DNA of 64,000 bases from Blastopirellula marina (GTDB lineage: Bacteria; Planctomycetota; Planctomycetia; Pirellulales; Pirellulaceae). Under the pieces are notes generated by a model. The model did no database searches. It was not told where the DNA came from and saw nothing but the letters and a program-made list of their open reading frames with translations. A program made the position numbers and the translations under genes. Numbering within the stretch: position 1 is the stretch's first letter; every line of letters begins with the position of its first letter. Shown here one piece after another: positions 18,651 to 28,637 of this stretch. The stretch spans positions 124,001 to 188,000 of the forward strand of contig NZ_PUIA01000081.1 of assembly GCF_002967715.1 (NCBI RefSeq), written 5' to 3'.

Positions 18651-20402
18651 ATGCCCGACGATACCCACTACACCGATTCAACCGTACGAAAGATTCGCAT
18701 GAAGTACAAAATCATCCGCATTCTGGACGTCGCCGGTCTCCGCGTGTTCGAGCCGGTTGTCCTGCTGTGCTATGGAGAAGACCCGAAGCAGCAGCTCAAA
18801 CAAATTGGCCTCTATATCGCTATTCCGATCTTGGTGATGGTGGCCTGCGTGATCGCCTGGGACCAGATCGGTCCGCGTATCAAAACGCGTGCCGGCGAAG
18901 TCCCCACGCCAGCCCAGGTCGTCAAAGCCTACGACGGCATCGCCGACTTCCACAATCGCGAATACACCAAGGTCAGCGACTACAACGAATCGGGCGTAGG
19001 CCGTGAAAAAGCCCTGGCCACCGCTCAGGAAGAAATCCAATCGCTCGACGCCGAGTGGGAATCGATCAGCCAACAAAGCGAAGAGCTTCTCAACAAGTTA
19101 TTAGCGAAAATCCCTGTGGCAGCAGCCAGCGAAAAAACCAAGATCGAAAGCGAATGGAAGAAGCTCAACGATGACCTGGCAGCTGCTCAAACGACTGCTA
19201 TCGATGCTGCCCGCCAGAAGTTTGCCTTCGTCGAAGGGATCTCAGCTCAGTTCGTCTCTGCCAGCCTGACGAAACTTTCCGACGCGGTTAGCGCCCAAGA
19301 GCAAGCTTACAAGCAGGAACAACAAACACGTTCCAAGGCCCTGGTAGCCATGGCCAACAAGATTCCGGCCGACGATTACAAACAGAAAGTCGAGTACGTT
19401 CAGTTAGTCAACCAGCACCTGGAAAAGACCAACGACGAAAACGAACACCTCAAGTCGCTACGGTCAGAACTTTCCGAACGTCGCGGCAAGTCGCTTCCGG
19501 AAGTCGAATCACTGCGACAACAAATCAGCGCGACCGGCCAGAAGGCCGAGTTCCTGAAGACTCGCGTGAATTTGCTCACCGAAGGGAATCGCGAGCAGAA
19601 GGTCACCCAGGCAACTTCCGAAATGGAAGACCTGAAGCGGAAGTATGCCACCGCCAGCGGTCCTGAGATGTTCGCCTTGGCTCAACAACTGATCCAGCGT
19701 GAAGAACGCATCAATACGATCGCTGGTTCCGAGTTCGCCAAGCCACCGACGTTCTTTGATCAGATCTGGACAAGCCTGAAGTGTGTGTTCACGGGATTCC
19801 TCATCGCCACGGCCATCGCCATTCCGATCGGTGTCTGCTGTGGCATGAGCCGGGTGTTCATGGCCTCGATGACTCCGCTGATCTCGCTGTTCAAACCGGT
19901 CTCGCCGATTGTCTGGCTGCCGATCGTGTTCTTCATCGTCGGCGCGTTTATTACACGCCCCGATGAATCCTGGATTCAACCCTCGTTCCTCAGCTCGGCC
20001 ATCACCGTTGCTCTTTGCTCGCTTTGGCCCACGCTGGTGAACACTGCCCTGGGGGTCTCAGCAATCGACCAGGACCACCTGAATGTGGCGCGAGTTTTGC
20101 GACTGGGCCTCTGGGATCGCCTGACCAAGATCATCATTCCTTCTGCCCTGCCCCTGATTTTTACAGGACTACGCATTTCGCTGGGGGTGGGCTGGATGGT
20201 GTTGATCGCCGCTGAACTTCTTTCCAGCAGCCCAGGACTTGGGAAGTTCGTGTGGGACATGTTCAATAACGGCTCGTCCGCTACGTTTGCCCAAATGTTT
20301 GTTGCCTGCGGTTTTGTGGGCGTCATTGGGCTATTGCTAGATCGAATCATGATCGTGTTCCAACGCATGGTCAGCTTCGACGGTGCTCCTACGGCTCTGT
20401 AA
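18651..20402 (+). CDS. nrtB: NrtB-type nitrate ABC permease with long coiled-coil insertion
   Basis: The protein (583 residues) is about twice the normal NrtB length. A first membrane segment (about 52-72) is followed by the NrtB motif [15 protein letters not shown], then about 270 residues of charged heptad-like helix (for example [36 protein letters not shown]), then the permease core starting [19 protein letters not shown] with [29 protein letters not shown] and the EAA-like loop [18 protein letters not shown]. By membrane topology the coil falls in the first periplasmic loop. The start is unsure: ATG 18651, ATG 18699 or a GTG at 18603 inside the hairpin. Confidence 0.85.
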   Translation: MPDDTHYTDSTVRKIRMKYKIIRILDVAGLRVFEPVVLLCYGEDPKQQLKQIGLYIAIPILVMVACVIAWDQIGPRIKTRAGEVPTPAQVVKAYDGIADFHNREYTKVSDYNESGVGREKALATAQEEIQSLDAEWESISQQSEELLNKLLAKIPVAAASEKTKIESEWKKLNDDLAAAQTTAIDAARQKFAFVEGISAQFVSASLTKLSDAVSAQEQAYKQEQQTRSKALVAMANKIPADDYKQKVEYVQLVNQHLEKTNDENEHLKSLRSELSERRGKSLPEVESLRQQISATGQKAEFLKTRVNLLTEGNREQKVTQATSEMEDLKRKYATASGPEMFALAQQLIQREERINTIAGSEFAKPPTFFDQIWTSLKCVFTGFLIATAIAIPIGVCCGMSRVFMASMTPLISLFKPVSPIVWLPIVFFIVGAFITRPDESWIQPSFLSSAITVALCSLWPTLVNTALGVSAIDQDHLNVARVLRLGLWDRLTKIIIPSALPLIFTGLRISLGVGWMVLIAAELLSSSPGLGKFVWDMFNNGSSATFAQMFVACGFVGVIGLLLDRIMIVFQRMVSFDGAPTAL

Positions 20403-20441
20403 TCCATGATTGCCAACGTCATACCTAAAGGAAAACGCCAC

Positions 20442-21287
20442 ATGGCAATCCTCGAACTAGACAATGCCACCATCGGATTTGGCGAGTCCCACCGCCGATA
20501 TACGGTGCTCGAAGGAGCCAATCTGAAGGTTCACGAGAATGAATTTGTCGCGATTATCGGATTCTCTGGCAGCGGGAAATCGACTTTGATTTCCCTGCTG
20601 GCAGGGCTCCTTCTGCCTGATGAAGGGGCAGCCCGCTTCAAAGGTAAGCAGATGAAGGGGCCTGGTCCCGATCGCGGAATCGTTTTTCAGAATTATTCTC
20701 TGCTTCCCTGGCTGACCGTTTACGGAAACATCGAACTGGCGGTGAAGCAGGTCTTCCCTAAGTTCACCCGTAGTAAGCGGCGTGATTACGTCCAGCACTA
20801 CATCGACATGGTCAGCCTGACCGGCAGCGAAGCCAAACGTCCTTCCGAACTATCCGGCGGGATGCGGCAACGACTGTCGCTGGCCCGAACGTTGTCGATG
20901 CAGCCAGAAGTGCTGCTGCTAGACGAACCGCTAAGTGCCCTGGATGCCCTCACGCGGAGCGTTCTGCAAGACGAAATTATTCGATTGTGGGAAGAAGATC
21001 GCCGCACCGTGGTCATGGTCACCAACGACGTGGACGAAGCCGTGCTAATGGCTGACCGCATCGTTCCTCTTACGCCTGGCCCGTCGGCCAAGCTCGGCCG
21101 TGAGTTCCCCGTGACACTCGATCGTCCGCGCGATCGAGCCACGCTGAACTTCAACCCCGAGTTTAAGAAGCTCCGCAACGAGATCACACGCTACATGATG
21201 GGCATCAACGAAGAAGCGAAACAACTGCGAATCGCTTCGGATGTGATCCTTCCCGATGTCGAACCGATTCGTTTCGGCGTCGCTTAA
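20442..21287 (+). CDS. nrtC: Nitrate ABC transporter ATPase (first)
   Basis: One of two ATPases of the Nrt importer. The 281-residue product shows Walker [11 protein letters not shown]-loop [13 protein letters not shown], signature [14 protein letters not shown], Walker [16 protein letters not shown], and in place of the H-loop His an Asn ([12 protein letters not shown]), an oddity since this His supports hydrolysis. The ATG at 20442 with AAAGGA upstream is preferred to 20406. Unlike cyanobacterial NrtC it has no C-terminal NrtA-like domain. It is 39 bases after nrtB. Confidence 0.88.
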   Translation: MAILELDNATIGFGESHRRYTVLEGANLKVHENEFVAIIGFSGSGKSTLISLLAGLLLPDEGAARFKGKQMKGPGPDRGIVFQNYSLLPWLTVYGNIELAVKQVFPKFTRSKRRDYVQHYIDMVSLTGSEAKRPSELSGGMRQRLSLARTLSMQPEVLLLDEPLSALDALTRSVLQDEIIRLWEEDRRTVVMVTNDVDEAVLMADRIVPLTPGPSAKLGREFPVTLDRPRDRATLNFNPEFKKLRNEITRYMMGINEEAKQLRIASDVILPDVEPIRFGVA

Positions 21288-21307
21288 CGTTCAACCAAGG
21301 AAACGTC

Positions 21308-22210
21308 ATGTCACAAGAGAACCGCTTCGTCGAAATGTACCGCCTCGTCAAGGCGTACCCCAATCCTTTCGGCGACGACGTAAAAGTGGTCGATGGCTTC
21401 AACCTGATTTTGAAGAAGGGAGAAGTCGTCAGCCTGATCGGTCACTCCGGTTGCGGCAAATCGACCGTGCTGACCATGGTCTCCGGGCTCAATCCGATCT
21501 CCTCTGGCAGCGTGGTTGTTGCCGGCAAGGAAATTTCAGGGCCAGGTCCCGATCGTAGCGTGGTGTTTCAAGCACCGTGCCTGCTGCCGTGGATGACGGC
21601 CATGCAGAACGTACGAATGGGGGTCGATCGCGTTTACCCTCATGCGACCCGTACCGAACGCCGCCAGATCTGCGAGTACTACCTGAGCGTCGTCGGTCTG
21701 GCCGACTCGATGGACAAGTACCCCCGAGAAATGTCAGGCGGCATGCAGCAGCGTGTCGGGATCGCTCGAGCCATCGCCCTGAAGCCCAACATGCTGCTCT
21801 TGGACGAACCGTTTGGCCGCCTCGATTCGCTCACGCGAATGGAACTGCAGGACGTCATTCTGGGCATCCTCGACAAAGAAAAAATCACCACCATGCTCGT
21901 CACGCACGATGTCGACGAAGCGATCTACATGGCCGACCGTATTTGCATGATGACCAACGGCCCCAATGCCAAGGTCGGACAGGTACTGGAGCTTCCCCTG
22001 CCCCGTCCGCGAAACCGAGCCGAGACGCTCGAGCACCCGTTGTACTACGAACTCCGCGGTTCTCTGGTCTCCTTCCTGGAAGAACAGGAACGCCACAAGC
22101 ATCACAAGCCGAAGTCCGCCGAACCGGAAGAAGCGACTCCGCAGCCAACCGTCACGCTGTCGGAAGAAGAAGACTCGCCAGCATCCGAAAACGTTACCGC
22201 CAACGCTTAA
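21308..22210 (+). CDS. nrtD: Nitrate ABC transporter ATPase (second)
   Basis: The second ATPase of the importer, 300 residues, with a complete motif set: Walker [11 protein letters not shown]-loop [14 protein letters not shown], signature [14 protein letters not shown], Walker [17 protein letters not shown] and an intact H-loop [11 protein letters not shown]. With the Asn in the first ATPase, the pair would have one consensus and one changed hydrolysis site. The C-terminal 40 residues are a Glu/Pro/Thr-rich tail of unknown role. The gene is 20 bases after nrtC. Confidence 0.9.
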   Translation: MSQENRFVEMYRLVKAYPNPFGDDVKVVDGFNLILKKGEVVSLIGHSGCGKSTVLTMVSGLNPISSGSVVVAGKEISGPGPDRSVVFQAPCLLPWMTAMQNVRMGVDRVYPHATRTERRQICEYYLSVVGLADSMDKYPREMSGGMQQRVGIARAIALKPNMLLLDEPFGRLDSLTRMELQDVILGILDKEKITTMLVTHDVDEAIYMADRICMMTNGPNAKVGQVLELPLPRPRNRAETLEHPLYYELRGSLVSFLEEQERHKHHKPKSAEPEEATPQPTVTLSEEEDSPASENVTANA

Positions 22211-22229
22211 CACTTGATCAAGGTACGAA

Positions 22230-23099
22230 ATGGACATGACCACAACGATCGCACCTTCGGTGTTATCCAGCGTCCACGTCTGGATCTACAACGAGAACGC
22301 GGGCCAGCTAGTCGGTGCTTGCGGCTACCCGGAATCCCCCGCTGGCCCACCAAACCACGAATTGATTCACGTGTCGGTCAGCGAGCGACGCTCGGCTATT
22401 CGCTGCCCCGACCAGAACACGATCGAAATCGCTTTGCCGATATTGATCACCAACGAGGTCGTCGCTGCAGTTCTATTCACAGTGCATACACCGGAAGACT
22501 GCAAGATCGCGCTCGAACGTTGGTCGCGAACCGATCGCGACGAACTCGGCCTGGCCGAATCGGCTTACCGCGGCCTGGCGCACTTCGAGACGATCAGCCC
22601 CTATGTCAAGTTTCCCCGCGGTTCGGGGCTGCCTGGCGAGACGTGGGACGATCGCAAATCGCGTATCATTGCCCGCATCGATCAAGCCAAAGCGTTCATG
22701 CGTGCCGCCGGTGCTCGCAAGGAAGGCTTACGCTACGGCCTGGGCGTTCCGATCATGGCCACCGAGCACGAACTCGAATGCGTGCTGGTCTTCCTCAGCA
22801 CGGTCGACTTCCCCTTCCAGCAGGCCATGGAAACGTGGGCTCCCAGCCAAGACCAAACCGAGCTCAGGCTGGTGCAATCCAGTTACGCCGTCGGTATTTC
22901 TCCACCGCAGCGATCGATCGTTAACTATGGCGAAGGAATCGTCGGTCAGTGCTATGCCTCGCGAATTCCCGTCATGATGCATAACGCCGACGACGACCAC
23001 TCGCTCGTTCCGCTGTTCGATCAAGGGGCCCGCTTTGCGTTGGCAATGCCGATCTTCAACGGCGACCGTTTGGTCCAGGTTCTTACTCTCTTTGGCTAA
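22230..23099 (+). CDS. GAF-like domain protein in the nitrate operon
   Basis: The 289-residue soluble protein appears to contain two GAF-like repeats: one ending PILITNEVVAAVLFTVHTPEDCK, another with RYGLGVPIMATEHELECVLVFLST, and a third partial block GEGIVGQCYASRIPVMMHNADDDHSLVPLFDQGARFALAMPIF. GAF domains bind small ligands such as nitrate/NO, nucleotides or haem. No output domain is present. The position between the transporter and the reductase genes suggests a nitrate- or nitrogen-status sensor partner, but no described family was recognised. Confidence 0.6.
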   Translation: MDMTTTIAPSVLSSVHVWIYNENAGQLVGACGYPESPAGPPNHELIHVSVSERRSAIRCPDQNTIEIALPILITNEVVAAVLFTVHTPEDCKIALERWSRTDRDELGLAESAYRGLAHFETISPYVKFPRGSGLPGETWDDRKSRIIARIDQAKAFMRAAGARKEGLRYGLGVPIMATEHELECVLVFLSTVDFPFQQAMETWAPSQDQTELRLVQSSYAVGISPPQRSIVNYGEGIVGQCYASRIPVMMHNADDDHSLVPLFDQGARFALAMPIFNGDRLVQVLTLFG

Positions 23100-23114
23100 G
23101 TCAACGGAATTCGC

Positions 23115-24725
23115 ATGGCCATTGGCGAACAAAACGCGGAATTACAAATCGCTCCAGAATTCAACCTGGTCGACATGCTGTTGTCGGAACAACGCGACCT
23201 GTCGGCGGTCGAGCGATTCTCGCAGCGGCACGATCAACATGCCGATCCCCTGCTGGCCCCGACCTATCGCGAGTTGATTCCCCTCTCCGAGCCTGGTCCC
23301 GGCGAACAGTACGCATTCGAGGTAGACCTCGATGCTTGCTCCGGCTGTAAAGCGTGCGTGGTGGCCTGTCATAACATGAACGGCCTCGAAGAGTCCGAGA
23401 CCTGGCGTCGCGTCGGCACACTGCAAAGCTCGGTTCCCTCGAAGCCGGTCGTTCAGCACGTGACGACGGCCTGTCATCACTGCGTTGACCCCGGCTGCCT
23501 GTCCGGCTGTCCTGTGCAAGCCTACGAGAAAGATCCCAAGCTGGGCATCGTCGTTCACCTCGACGACCAGTGCATTGGCTGCAAGTACTGCACGCTGATG
23601 TGCCCCTACGACGTCCCCAAGTTCAGCGAAGCAAAAGGGATCGTTCGCAAGTGTGACATGTGCCGTCATCGACTGGCCGAAGGGGAAGCGCCGGCTTGCG
23701 TTCAGTCGTGCCCCAACAGTGCGATCAAAATCACTATCGTCGACCAGGAAGGAATTCGCAGCGAATCGCTCGAAGGCAAATTCCTTCGTGGTGCAGCCAA
23801 CCCCACAACCACCAACCCCACCACGCGTTACGTCGGCAAGTACCGTCTCGACGCCGAGATGGTTTCGGCTGGGGCTCAGGAGATCATCCCCAATCACGCT
23901 CACTTGCCGCTGGTCGGTCTGCTGACACTCACCCAGGCCGCACTCGGCATTCTTATCGCCAGTGCTGCCTGCCAGTGGTTTGGCGTAGGGGGCATGGTCA
24001 GTGCGATGCTGGCGACACTTGCTGCCATGGCTGGTCTCGCGGCCTCTGGGGCTCACCTCGGAAGACCGATGTATGGCTTCCGCGTGTTCCTGGGCCTGCG
24101 TACCTCGTGGCTCAGCCGCGAAGCCGTCCTCATGCCGGCCTTCGCTGGTCCCCTGGTGGGTTATGCGGCTTCCTACTTCATTCCGTTGCTCGAACCATTT
24201 CGCATGATGATGGCCTTGGCGGCCATTGGCGGCGGAGCGATCACGATCTTTTGTTCCGCGAAGATCTATATCGTCACGAAGCGCCCGTTCTGGCAATCGT
24301 CACTCACGTTCAGCAAGTTCGGCACGACGATCGTCCTGGCGGGCCTGGCTGCCTGGAACCTGGAAACCGCTTTGGCTGGCCAGCCTCCTTCGATCTTCGC
24401 CTTACTATTGATTGTCGCTGTGACGATGGCCCGCCTGGCATTGGAATATCAGGTTCTGTGCCAGGCAACTCTACCAACGACTGATCCCATCGCTCGCTCA
24501 GCGCGATTAATCATCGGCCCGTTGAAAGTGTGGCACCAGATACGAATCGGAGGCTGGATCCTCGGTGGGATCGTTTTGCCAACGGCACTTTTGACACTCG
24601 CAAGTCCTATTTCGGTCGTCTGCGCGGGGTTGGCCTTGGCCTGCCTGGCTGCGGCGGAATTGATTGATCGCGGACTTTACTTTGCCGCCGAATCCACACC
24701 AGCCATGCCGAACCTGCCCAAGTAA
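23115..24725 (+). CDS. Fused Fe-S electron-transfer and DmsC-like membrane anchor protein
   Basis: The 536-residue protein fuses a DmsB/NrfC-type ferredoxin (residues about 65-205) to a DmsC-like membrane domain (about 265-520, around eight hydrophobic segments). Four 4Fe-4S motifs are seen: CSGCKACVVAC, CHHCVDPGCLSGCP, CIGCKYCTLMCP and CDMC-x-CVQSCP. In DMSO-reductase-type enzymes these two parts are separate subunits passing electrons from quinol to the molybdenum subunit. The gene directly precedes nasA (12-base gap), so it probably feeds nitrate reductase from the quinol pool in place of NADH or free ferredoxin. Confidence 0.85.
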   Translation: MAIGEQNAELQIAPEFNLVDMLLSEQRDLSAVERFSQRHDQHADPLLAPTYRELIPLSEPGPGEQYAFEVDLDACSGCKACVVACHNMNGLEESETWRRVGTLQSSVPSKPVVQHVTTACHHCVDPGCLSGCPVQAYEKDPKLGIVVHLDDQCIGCKYCTLMCPYDVPKFSEAKGIVRKCDMCRHRLAEGEAPACVQSCPNSAIKITIVDQEGIRSESLEGKFLRGAANPTTTNPTTRYVGKYRLDAEMVSAGAQEIIPNHAHLPLVGLLTLTQAALGILIASAACQWFGVGGMVSAMLATLAAMAGLAASGAHLGRPMYGFRVFLGLRTSWLSREAVLMPAFAGPLVGYAASYFIPLLEPFRMMMALAAIGGGAITIFCSAKIYIVTKRPFWQSSLTFSKFGTTIVLAGLAAWNLETALAGQPPSIFALLLIVAVTMARLALEYQVLCQATLPTTDPIARSARLIIGPLKVWHQIRIGGWILGGIVLPTALLTLASPISVVCAGLALACLAAAELIDRGLYFAAESTPAMPNLPK

Positions 24726-24737
24726 AAGGACGCGAAC

Positions 24738-26963
24738 ATGTCGACAGCAACCACGCCTAATCTGCTGAAACAGTTGATCTACGCCAAGGACGGTAGCCTC
24801 ACTCGCGACCTGCTGCTGTACCCCGGTGAATATGGCCTGGGGAAAGTCCCGGCCGGCATCAAGCCCAACGCCACGACCACCTCGGTCTGCGGTTTCTGCT
24901 CGACCGGCTGCGGCCTCGAACTGCACATGAAAGATGGCCAGGCCGTCAATCTCAGCCCGGCGGTTGACTGGCCCGTGAATCTCGGCATGGCCTGTCCTAA
25001 GGGGTGGGAATCACTCACCATCCTGAAAGCGAACGACCGCGCCACGCAGCCACTGCTCAAAGGGGCTGACGGAAAGCTGGCACCCGTCTCGTGGGACGAA
25101 GCGATGAAGACCTTCTGTTCACGCTTTAAAGACATTCAGGCCAAGCATGGCAATGACTCGGTCGCGTTCCTTAGCACTGGGCAGATCGCTACCGAAGAAA
25201 TGTTCTTCCTCGGTGCGCTCGCCAAGTTCGGCATGGGCATGCTACATGGCGACGGCAACACGCGGCAATGCATGGCCACTGCGGTCGTTTCCTACAAGGA
25301 ATCGTTCGGCTTCGATGCTCCTCCGTTCACCTATGCCGACTTTGAAGAGTCCGACGTCCTGGTCTTCGTCGGTTCCAATCTTTGCATCGCTCATCCGATC
25401 ATGTGGGAACGCGTACTCCGCAATCCGCACGATCCTAAGATCATCGTCATCGATCCTCGCCGTACCGAAACAGCCGTCGCCGCCACGCATCACTTGCCGC
25501 TGCGACCCAAGACCGACATGGCACTTCTGTACACGATTGCCAACGTGCTGATCGAAAAAGGCTGGATCGAAGAGTCGTACATCGCCAACCACACCAATGG
25601 CTTCGAGCAGTTCAAGCAGCATGTTGCACCCTACAAGCTGGAAGACAGCCTGACCAACTGCGGGCTCGCACCTTCGGCCGTCATGGAAGTCATTCAAGCG
25701 ATTCACGACGGACAGCGGGTTTCGTTCTGGTGGACAATGGGAGTCAATCAAAGCCACCAAGGGGTCCGCACCGCACAGGCAATCATTAACCTGGCCTTGA
25801 TGACCGGCAACATCGGACGCCCTGGTACCGGAGCCAACAGCATCACTGGGCAGTGCAACGCGATGGGTTCGCGCCTGTTCAGTAACACAACGAACCTGGT
25901 GGGGGGACATGAATTCACGAATGAGGAACACCGCCAGAAGATCGCTGGCATTCTCGATATTCCTGTTGCCAACATTCCGACTGAGAACAGTTGGTCGTAC
26001 GACGGCATCATGGAAGGGATTCGTCGCGGCGATATCCGAGGCCTGTGGGTGATTGCCACCAATCCTGCCCATTCGTGGATTCATCAACAGGAAGCGAAGG
26101 AAACCTTTGCAAAGCTGGACTTTCTGGTCGTTCAAGACATGTACCACTCCACCGAAACGGCTGTGCTCGCCGATCTCATGCTGCCAGCCGCTGGCTGGGG
26201 TGAAAAGGAAGGGACGTTCATTAACTCGGAACGCCGCTTCGGCTTGCACAAGAAGGTGGTACCAGCCCCAGGCGAGGCCTTGGCAGACTTCCAGATCTTC
26301 CGCCTGGTAGCGCATTACTGGGGATGCGAGTCGATGTTTCACCAGTGGAAAACACCGGAAGACGCCTTCCAGGCGATGAAGAAGTGTTCGGCCGGTCAGC
26401 CCTGCGATATCACCGGCATCCGCGACTACCGCATGTTGGACGATGCCCGTGGTATTCAGTGGCCCACCCAATCCGACGAGAGCACCGGCGACGACTGGAT
26501 GCCAGCGTCCCAGCGGCGTTTGTTTGAAGATGGCCAATACTTCCATGCCGACGGCAAAGCACGTTTCATCTTTGAACAACCCGAAGCCCCCGGCGAGGTC
26601 CCCAACGACGCCTTCCCACTACGCCTGTTAACCGGCCGCGGCACCGCGGCGCAGTGGCATACCCAAACCAAGACCTCCAAGTCGGCCGTGCTGCGGACGC
26701 TTTACTCGACGACCTTGCTCGTCGATATCAATCCGAACGATGCTGACTCGCTGCTGATCGAGCCACACGACTGGGTGCTGGTTCAATCGGCCCGCGGCGA
26801 GATTCGTGCCCGGGCCAATGTTACCTCCAGCGTCCAACCAGGGCATGTCTTCCTGCCGATGCACAACGAGGTCACCAATCAACTGACGTACCCTCAGTTC
26901 GACACCTATTCGCGTCAGCCGTCGTATAAGAACGCCGCCGTTCGCATCGTGAAATCGGTTTAA
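24738..26963 (+). CDS. nasA: Assimilatory-type nitrate reductase catalytic subunit
   Basis: This is the Mo-bisMGD catalytic subunit reducing nitrate to nitrite. The 741-residue protein has an N-terminal 4Fe-4S site (C51, C54, C58, C86), the probable Mo ligand Cys178 in [21 protein letters not shown], and NasA/NarB-type motifs [46 protein letters not shown] and the C-terminal [21 protein letters not shown] molybdopterin-binding segment. It has no Tat signal, so it acts in the cytoplasm. It lacks the extra C-terminal Fe-S domain of some NasA proteins. No nitrite reductase gene lies in the window. Confidence 0.9.
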   Translation: MSTATTPNLLKQLIYAKDGSLTRDLLLYPGEYGLGKVPAGIKPNATTTSVCGFCSTGCGLELHMKDGQAVNLSPAVDWPVNLGMACPKGWESLTILKANDRATQPLLKGADGKLAPVSWDEAMKTFCSRFKDIQAKHGNDSVAFLSTGQIATEEMFFLGALAKFGMGMLHGDGNTRQCMATAVVSYKESFGFDAPPFTYADFEESDVLVFVGSNLCIAHPIMWERVLRNPHDPKIIVIDPRRTETAVAATHHLPLRPKTDMALLYTIANVLIEKGWIEESYIANHTNGFEQFKQHVAPYKLEDSLTNCGLAPSAVMEVIQAIHDGQRVSFWWTMGVNQSHQGVRTAQAIINLALMTGNIGRPGTGANSITGQCNAMGSRLFSNTTNLVGGHEFTNEEHRQKIAGILDIPVANIPTENSWSYDGIMEGIRRGDIRGLWVIATNPAHSWIHQQEAKETFAKLDFLVVQDMYHSTETAVLADLMLPAAGWGEKEGTFINSERRFGLHKKVVPAPGEALADFQIFRLVAHYWGCESMFHQWKTPEDAFQAMKKCSAGQPCDITGIRDYRMLDDARGIQWPTQSDESTGDDWMPASQRRLFEDGQYFHADGKARFIFEQPEAPGEVPNDAFPLRLLTGRGTAAQWHTQTKTSKSAVLRTLYSTTLLVDINPNDADSLLIEPHDWVLVQSARGEIRARANVTSSVQPGHVFLPMHNEVTNQLTYPQFDTYSRQPSYKNAAVRIVKSV

Positions 26964-26978
26964 GAATTAGGCATTACA

Positions 26979-27126
26979 CCACTTTATCAGGGACCGTTTT
27001 GCCTGGGCCGACGCCCTGAACACCAATTGTTCACGTCAATTAGATAAGCATAAAAACACAAGTGGGCACATCGAGCCTACTTAAAAGGCAATTCGACTCG
27101 GTCCCTGTTTTGCCCAGATAAAGTGG
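26979..27126. repeat. 148-bp element with terminal inverted repeats (MITE-like)
   Basis: The element begins CCACTTTATCAGGG and ends with the complement of CCACTTTATCTGGG (10-bp perfect ends, 13 of 14 overall). Inside the left end is CAGGGACCG (26988-26996), whose exact complement CGGTCCCTG is at 27099-27107, and TTTTGCC follows in both halves. There is no ORF and no clear target duplication. It lies between the nasA stop and the shared terminator. It may be a small non-autonomous mobile or REP-like element. Confidence 0.5.
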
Positions 27127-27130
27127 CGCA

Positions 27131-27169
27131 GAAAAAAACCTCTTCCTGACATCAGGAAGAGGTTTTTTC
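27131..27169. terminator. Bidirectional intrinsic terminator
   Basis: AACCTCTTCCTG and CAGGAAGAGGTT form a 12-bp stem with loop ACAT, flanked by A7 on the left and T6 on the right. It can end both the nas operon from the left and the minus-strand gene at 27195 from the right. Confidence 0.85.
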
Positions 27170-27194
27170 ATTGAGCTCAAATTCAGCGACCAGC

Positions 27195-28637
27195 TTAGCG
27201 GCGATCACGTCCACCGCTATTACCACCTCCGCTTCCTCCACGGCGGCGACGACCACCGCCGCCACCACCACTGCGGCCACCTCGTTCATGAGGACGGGAC
27301 GGCGGTGCGTTCTCGTGCCGCTCGATGTTCTTGTCGACCATGGCGGTCACTGCATCGGTCCACGAAGGAATCTTCTTGTGCTTGTCGCGTGGCTTGTCAT
27401 CGTCTTCGTCCGATTCACCACGACGGCGACGTGAGGGGCGACGGCGACCACGCGGTGCTTCGTCGGCATCGTCATCGCTGTCGAGATCACTCTCGATGTC
27501 CAAATCGTCATCGTCATCATCGAAGTCCTCATCTTCCGAGCGACTTGGGCGACGACCACGAGGTGCTTCTTCCTGCGTTGATTCTGAATCGGAAGACTTA
27601 CGCGAACGACGGCGACGTCGACGACGACGCGATGGGCGTTGTTCTTCTTCCCCTTCTTCCTTGTCCGAGCGAGAATCTCGGCTTTCGACTTCTTCGTCCA
27701 GGTCTTCTTCCTGGTCGTCATCGTCAACAGGGGCCGCTTCGCGAACTTTCACTTCTTCGTCGCCACGCGAGCGACGTCCACGGCGGCGACCACGGCCACG
27801 TCCGCGACGTTCACGTTGTGGGGCAAGTTCTTCTTCGTCCTGCTCGTCTTCGCCGGCATCAGCGTCCATCACATCGGTTTCGCGGGTTCCTTCGTCGAGG
27901 AAGATCCCATCGAAGCCTTCAAAGTCGTCATCACTCGTCGGGCGCGACTTAGCAGCAGGACCGCCCATGATCTCGGAGGCTCGCGTCTCGGCAGGCGAAC
28001 GCTCAAGCGGCTGTTTGAAGGCCGCCAAGTGTGGGCTCTCCTCTTTCTCTTCCTTCTTGGCAACAACTGGTGCTTCGACCTTGGCGACTATTGGGGCCTG
28101 CTCAGCGGCCGGTGCTTCTTCCTCTTCCTCTTCCTCGTCGTCCTCTTCCTCTTCTTCCGGCGAGGCGAGGCCCAACATTGAGGAAAGCGAAGCCCAGTGG
28201 CTGCGTTTCTTGGGCTTCTTCTTTTTCGGCTTGGGAGCTTCTTCCGCGATCACTTCCTCGGTGGCGGCGACCGGGTCTTGATGCGGTGGCTCGACGATTT
28301 CTTGATTGTCGGCCGGTCCATCAGAAACCTGCGAAAGTTCGTCTTCCGGCTCGATTGCATCCTGGAATGCGTCTTCAGCTGCTTCCATATCGGAAACCGC
28401 AGCTTCTTCTTCCGCTTGCCGGGCAGCTTCTTCCGCAGCAGCGGCTTCGGCAGCGGCGGCAGCTTCGGCGGCCGCTTTTTCGGCAGCCTCTTTCGCAGCG
28501 GCTTCTTCTGCTGCTTTTTGCTCAGCCTCGCGAGCAGCGGCTTCGGCTGCTTCGGCCTTTTCGAGTTCTTCCTTCGAGATGGCACCAATTTCGGCGGCCA
28601 GGGACAACCAGTGCCCAGCTTTTTTCGAGTTGCTCAT
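27195..28637 (-). CDS. Intrinsically disordered polyampholyte with C-terminal RGG-type tail
   Basis: The 480-residue protein is not a known enzyme family. Order: a short folded motif GHWLSLAAEIGAI; an Ala/Glu helical stretch (about 20-80); a second copy of the motif, SHWASLSSMLGLAS (about 150); acidic runs (poly-E, poly-D) alternating with Arg-rich blocks (GRGRGRRRGRRSRG, RRRRRRRRSRK); a conserved-looking IPSWTDAVTAMVDKNIERH; and a Gly/Arg tail (GGRSGGGGGGRRRRGG). RGG tails usually bind RNA. The ATG at 28637 is preferred to an upstream TTG. The mixed charge suggests a nucleic-acid-binding or condensate-forming role, which is only inference. Confidence 0.75.
   Translation of the reverse strand: MSNSKKAGHWLSLAAEIGAISKEELEKAEAAEAAAREAEQKAAEEAAAKEAAEKAAAEAAAAAEAAAAEEAARQAEEEAAVSDMEAAEDAFQDAIEPEDELSQVSDGPADNQEIVEPPHQDPVAATEEVIAEEAPKPKKKKPKKRSHWASLSSMLGLASPEEEEEDDEEEEEEEAPAAEQAPIVAKVEAPVVAKKEEKEESPHLAAFKQPLERSPAETRASEIMGGPAAKSRPTSDDDFEGFDGIFLDEGTRETDVMDADAGEDEQDEEELAPQRERRGRGRGRRRGRRSRGDEEVKVREAAPVDDDDQEEDLDEEVESRDSRSDKEEGEEEQRPSRRRRRRRRSRKSSDSESTQEEAPRGRRPSRSEDEDFDDDDDDLDIESDLDSDDDADEAPRGRRRPSRRRRGESDEDDDKPRDKHKKIPSWTDAVTAMVDKNIERHENAPPSRPHERGGRSGGGGGGRRRRGGSGGGNSGGRDRR

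Noticed and set aside
23142-24296. 384-residue minus-strand ORF opposite the fused Fe-S/anchor gene
   Set aside because: Antisense shadow of a gene with four intact Fe-S motifs; no coding features of its own.
25242-26579. 445-residue minus-strand ORF opposite nasA
   Set aside because: It is antisense to the strongly conserved nitrate reductase and its translation shows no family motif; an open frame caused by GC-rich codon bias.
27325-28281. 318-residue Ser/Arg-rich plus-strand ORF
   Set aside because: It is the complement of acidic and Arg codons in the disordered RGG protein gene, which has the better start and a terminator after it.
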